Source: an uncultured Bacteroidota bacterium (GTDB taxonomy: Bacteria > Bacteroidota > Bacteroidia > Chitinophagales > S012-47). From it: DNA of 7,359 nt. Made by a program: the position numbers and the translations under genes. The notes beneath the pieces are model-generated. The model was not told the DNA's origin. It did no database searches and saw only the letters and a program-made list of their open reading frames with translations. The DNA is taken from positions 1 through 7,359 of the forward strand of contig CAJXXO010000133.1 in NCBI GenBank assembly GCA_913062655.1, in the 5' to 3' direction. Positions within the stretch are counted from its first letter, which is position 1; every line of letters begins with the position of its first letter. Shown in pieces: positions 5,631-7,359 of this stretch.

Positions 5631-6410
5631 ATGATATGTTCAAGACTAAATGGTTTGACGCTTCACTTCGCAAAATATTTTTGGGCGATTTTTTTTCTAG
5701 TGTTTCTTAAAGAGGGTATGACACAGCATGTGGTTGGTGTTAAAAGTATGCGACTTTATGCTGTGGATCGAATGCAAGCTTCAAATCCAGATACGGTAAG
5801 TACTAATGCTTTCGAGAGGCAATACATTAATGTTATTCCGTATTATGAGCGGTATCTAGATGATCATCATTATTTGGTGGTAATGATTGAACATGAGCGG
5901 TTTGAGGAAAATGGAACAGATTTTATACCTAGCCATAGTTTTGGCGATAACCGTTGGCAAATTGGTTTATCAACGGCAAATTTTATTCGAGTTGATGTAG
6001 GAGTGGGACAAGTTATAGATATCGATAGTAGGTTTACATTTAAAGCAAATGTTACTCTTTTTTATAGGCGAAAATATGAAAATAACAGTAGAACGAAAGT
6101 GGAGTATTATGATGATGCAGGTGTATTTTTAGGGACATTCAATTCAAGTAGTACAGGTCCCCCAGAGAATAGTATCGGCATTAGCTTAACTCCCCAATTG
6201 AACTATAATTTTTGGCGAAACTTTAGTGTGCACTTCGATTTGCGGTATGATCTAAGTAGTACCTTTCATAAAGGTTATAGAGTGAGAGATATATCACTGG
6301 AAGATGAATTTGGCAATATTATAATGGAGAGTCAATCTACAACATACTCGAATGAATTTAATATAGTAACGATGTGGAACTTTGGACTTGGCCTATCCTA
6401 TCGCTTCTAG
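5631..6410 (+). CDS. Probable outer-membrane beta-barrel protein, paralogue 2
   Basis: The 259-residue product is a diverged paralogue of the upstream protein. YYERYLDDHHYLVVMI aligns with FYERYLSKKDYLLGMI (9/16 identical). FIRVDVGVGQ...FKANVTLFYR aligns with FFRVDIGGGR...LKINATAFYQ (11/29). IGISLTPQLNYNFWRNFSVHFDLRYDL aligns with VGVSITPQLCYRVWNNLSLVLDIRVDF (13/27). The ends FGLGLSYRF and YGLGLSYKF share 7/9. The N-terminus has a longer polar region (1-15) before a hydrophobic core (16-26, YFWAIFFLVFL), with cleavage expected near Thr31-Gln32. The ATG at 5631 follows the upstream stop by 9 nt without a Shine-Dalgarno site. The 37-bp gap after its stop leads into the ahcY terminator, which it meets convergently. 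Function unknown; a two-component surface pair is possible. Confidence 0.78.
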   Translation: MICSRLNGLTLHFAKYFWAIFFLVFLKEGMTQHVVGVKSMRLYAVDRMQASNPDTVSTNAFERQYINVIPYYERYLDDHHYLVVMIEHERFEENGTDFIPSHSFGDNRWQIGLSTANFIRVDVGVGQVIDIDSRFTFKANVTLFYRRKYENNSRTKVEYYDDAGVFLGTFNSSSTGPPENSIGISLTPQLNYNFWRNFSVHFDLRYDLSSTFHKGYRVRDISLEDEFGNIIMESQSTTYSNEFNIVTMWNFGLGLSYRF

Positions 6411-6445
6411 TGCCTGGAAGGTACTTGTCCATAGACTAAAGTAGT

Positions 6446-6480
6446 AATAAAAAGGGCCGCACATCCGTGCAGCCCTTTTC
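6446..6480 (-). terminator. ahcY rho-independent terminator
   Basis: On the minus strand the hairpin reads GGGCTGCAC-GGAT-GTGCGGCCC, followed by TTTTTATT. The one mismatch of the plus strand becomes a G-U pair in this RNA, so the stem is complete (13 bp with the A/U ends). The hairpin therefore fits ahcY best, while also serving the convergent beta-barrel operon. It starts about 27 nt after the ahcY stop codon. Confidence 0.85.
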
Positions 6481-6526
6481 TTTGTGCTATAAATCCGTCA
6501 TTCGGCTTAGTAGCGGTAGTAGTCTG
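6448..6526. repeat. 79-bp direct repeat, right copy (native ahcY 3' end)
   Basis: This is the native counterpart of the copy at 4513-4591. It includes the ahcY terminator (6450-6479), the short 3' untranslated stretch, the stop codon (6507-6509) and the last five ahcY codons. Because ahcY continues uninterrupted to the right, this copy is in its native context on the ahcY side, and the left copy is the displaced one. Confidence 0.95.
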
Positions 6527-7359
6527 GCTTATATGGGCCTTCTTTCGCTACGCCAATGTAGGTGGCTTGCTCGTCATTGAGCTCTTCCAGCTCTACACCG
6601 ATCTTGGCCAGGTGCAAGCGTGCTACTTTTTCATCGAGGTGCTTCGGTAATACGTACACCTTGTTTTCGTAGTTCTCTGCCCGCAACCACAATTCGATCT
6701 GCGCCAGTGTCTGGTTGGTGAAGCTGTTGCTCATCACAAAGCTAGGGTGGCCGGTGGCGTTACCCAAGTTCACCAAACGACCTTCACTCAACAAGATGAT
6801 ATCGTGATCGCCAATAGTATACTTGTCTACCTGCGGCTTGATGTTAACATGGGTTTGTCCCCAATTCTCCTTCAACCACGCTACATCGATCTCATTGTCG
6901 AAGTGGCCAATATTACATACGATCGTCTTGTCCTTCATCATCTCGAAGTGACGACCGGTGATGATGTCTTTGTTGCCGGTAGCCGTAACTACGATGTCAG
7001 CTTCCTGCACGGCATCTTCCATCTTCTTCACTTCGAAGCCGTCCATGGCAGCCTGCAATGCGCAGATCGGATCGATCTCTGTCACGATCACGCGGGCACC
7101 TGCACCACGCAATGATTGTACGGAGCCTTTCCCTACATCACCGTATCCGGCAACTACCGCTACCTTACCTGCGATCATTACATCAGTAGCTCTGCGGATG
7201 GCATCTACCAATGACTCGCGGCAGCCGTACTTGTTGTCAAATTTCGACTTGGTGACAGAGTCATTCACGTTGATGGCCGGCATAGGCAAGGTGCCTGCCT
7301 TTTCGCGGTCGTATAGACGGTGAACACCGGTAGTGGTCTCTTCTGTAATTCCGCGGATA
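6507..7359 (-). CDS. ahcY: S-adenosylhomocysteine hydrolase, 5' end outside window
   Basis: AhcY reversibly splits S-adenosylhomocysteine into adenosine and homocysteine in the cytoplasm, removing the inhibitory by-product of methylation. The 283 visible codons correspond one-to-one with human AHCY residues 150-432, so about 150 N-terminal residues lie beyond the right edge. Visible signatures are EETTTGVHRLY (catalytic Glu of human position 156), NVNDSVTKSKFDN (Lys186, Asp190, Asn191), YGCRESL (Cys195), the NAD-binding glycine motif VAGYGDVGKGS, NIGHFDNEID, and the C-terminal KPDYYRY, whose Lys and Tyr (human 426 and 430) reach into the partner subunit's NAD site. All expected residues are intact. 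An apparent start at 7289 is an internal TTG (Leu) and not the gene start. Its 3' end and terminator are duplicated at 4513-4591. Confidence 0.97.
   Translation of the reverse strand, partial: IRGITEETTTGVHRLYDREKAGTLPMPAINVNDSVTKSKFDNKYGCRESLVDAIRRATDVMIAGKVAVVAGYGDVGKGSVQSLRGAGARVIVTEIDPICALQAAMDGFEVKKMEDAVQEADIVVTATGNKDIITGRHFEMMKDKTIVCNIGHFDNEIDVAWLKENWGQTHVNIKPQVDKYTIGDHDIILLSEGRLVNLGNATGHPSFVMSNSFTNQTLAQIELWLRAENYENKVYVLPKHLDEKVARLHLAKIGVELEELNDEQATYIGVAKEGPYKPDYYRY

Larger units (their letters stand above)
4592..6526. other. Candidate inserted or duplicated 1.9-kb segment next to ahcY
   Basis: The sequence between the two 79-bp repeats plus one repeat copy forms a unit of 1935 bp. It holds the dyad-rich spacer and the two paralogous genes. 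It is AT-rich against ahcY (34/60 G+C at 7081-7140) and carries no recombinase. A circle closed at one repeat copy and recombined into the ahcY 3' end would give exactly this layout. So would a replication-associated duplication of the gene end during insertion. Boundaries at the repeat are seen; mobility is inferred. Confidence 0.35.

Noticed and set aside
4513..6526. Insertion sequence or composite transposon
   Set aside because: There is no transposase, no terminal inverted repeats, and the repeat is 79 bp of a known gene end, unlike the short target duplications of insertion sequences.
6747..7323. Plus-strand open frames opposite ahcY
   Set aside because: They are antisense shadows of a highly conserved gene.

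Overview
The window looks like a chromosomal segment of a Bacteroidota bacterium. The strongest sign is a secreted protein (2557-3600) ending in a type A type IX secretion (T9SS) sorting domain. The genes also lack clear Shine-Dalgarno sites, several starts have TAnnTTTG-like -7 boxes upstream, and surface proteins and lipoproteins are prominent. No rRNA, tRNA, CRISPR array, transposase or integrase was seen.

Left part (1-2429, minus strand, about 53% GC where hand-counted). A pdxJ-plsC pair encodes pyridoxine 5'-phosphate synthase and a 1-acylglycerol-3-phosphate acyltransferase, joined by a 4-base GTGA overlap. Downstream of plsC lies a spacer with two different short degenerate tandem repeats (833-865 and 881-964). 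Then comes the 5' part of a secreted protein with an N-terminal jelly-roll-like region, cut by the window edge.

Middle (2430-4515, plus strand). After a divergent promoter region comes the T9SS cargo gene with two Ig/PKD-like repeats. Next is a small lipoprotein gene (3736-4515) with an Asp-rich DVDGDGVAE segment. Base composition drops noticeably from here to about 6447 (roughly 32-38% GC in sampled lines).

Right part (4513-7359). Two tandem paralogous genes (4878-5621 and 5631-6410), probably small outer-membrane beta-barrels of no family I can name, form an operon. They are bracketed by a 79-bp imperfect direct repeat (4513-4591 and 6448-6526, 75/79 identical). The right copy is the native 3' end of ahcY (S-adenosylhomocysteine hydrolase, minus strand, running off the right edge): its last five codons, its stop and its terminator. 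The left copy is an orphan carrying the same five codons, stop and terminator, followed by a dyad-rich 286-bp spacer. The arrangement suggests that a roughly 1.9-kb AT-rich segment was inserted or duplicated at the 3' end of ahcY, creating or carrying a second copy of the gene end. This is the most unusual structure in the window. No recombinase is visible, so the mechanism is open.

Functionally, pdxJ (vitamin B6), plsC (phospholipid synthesis) and ahcY (methyl cycle) are housekeeping genes. The genes between them are accessory envelope or secreted proteins.
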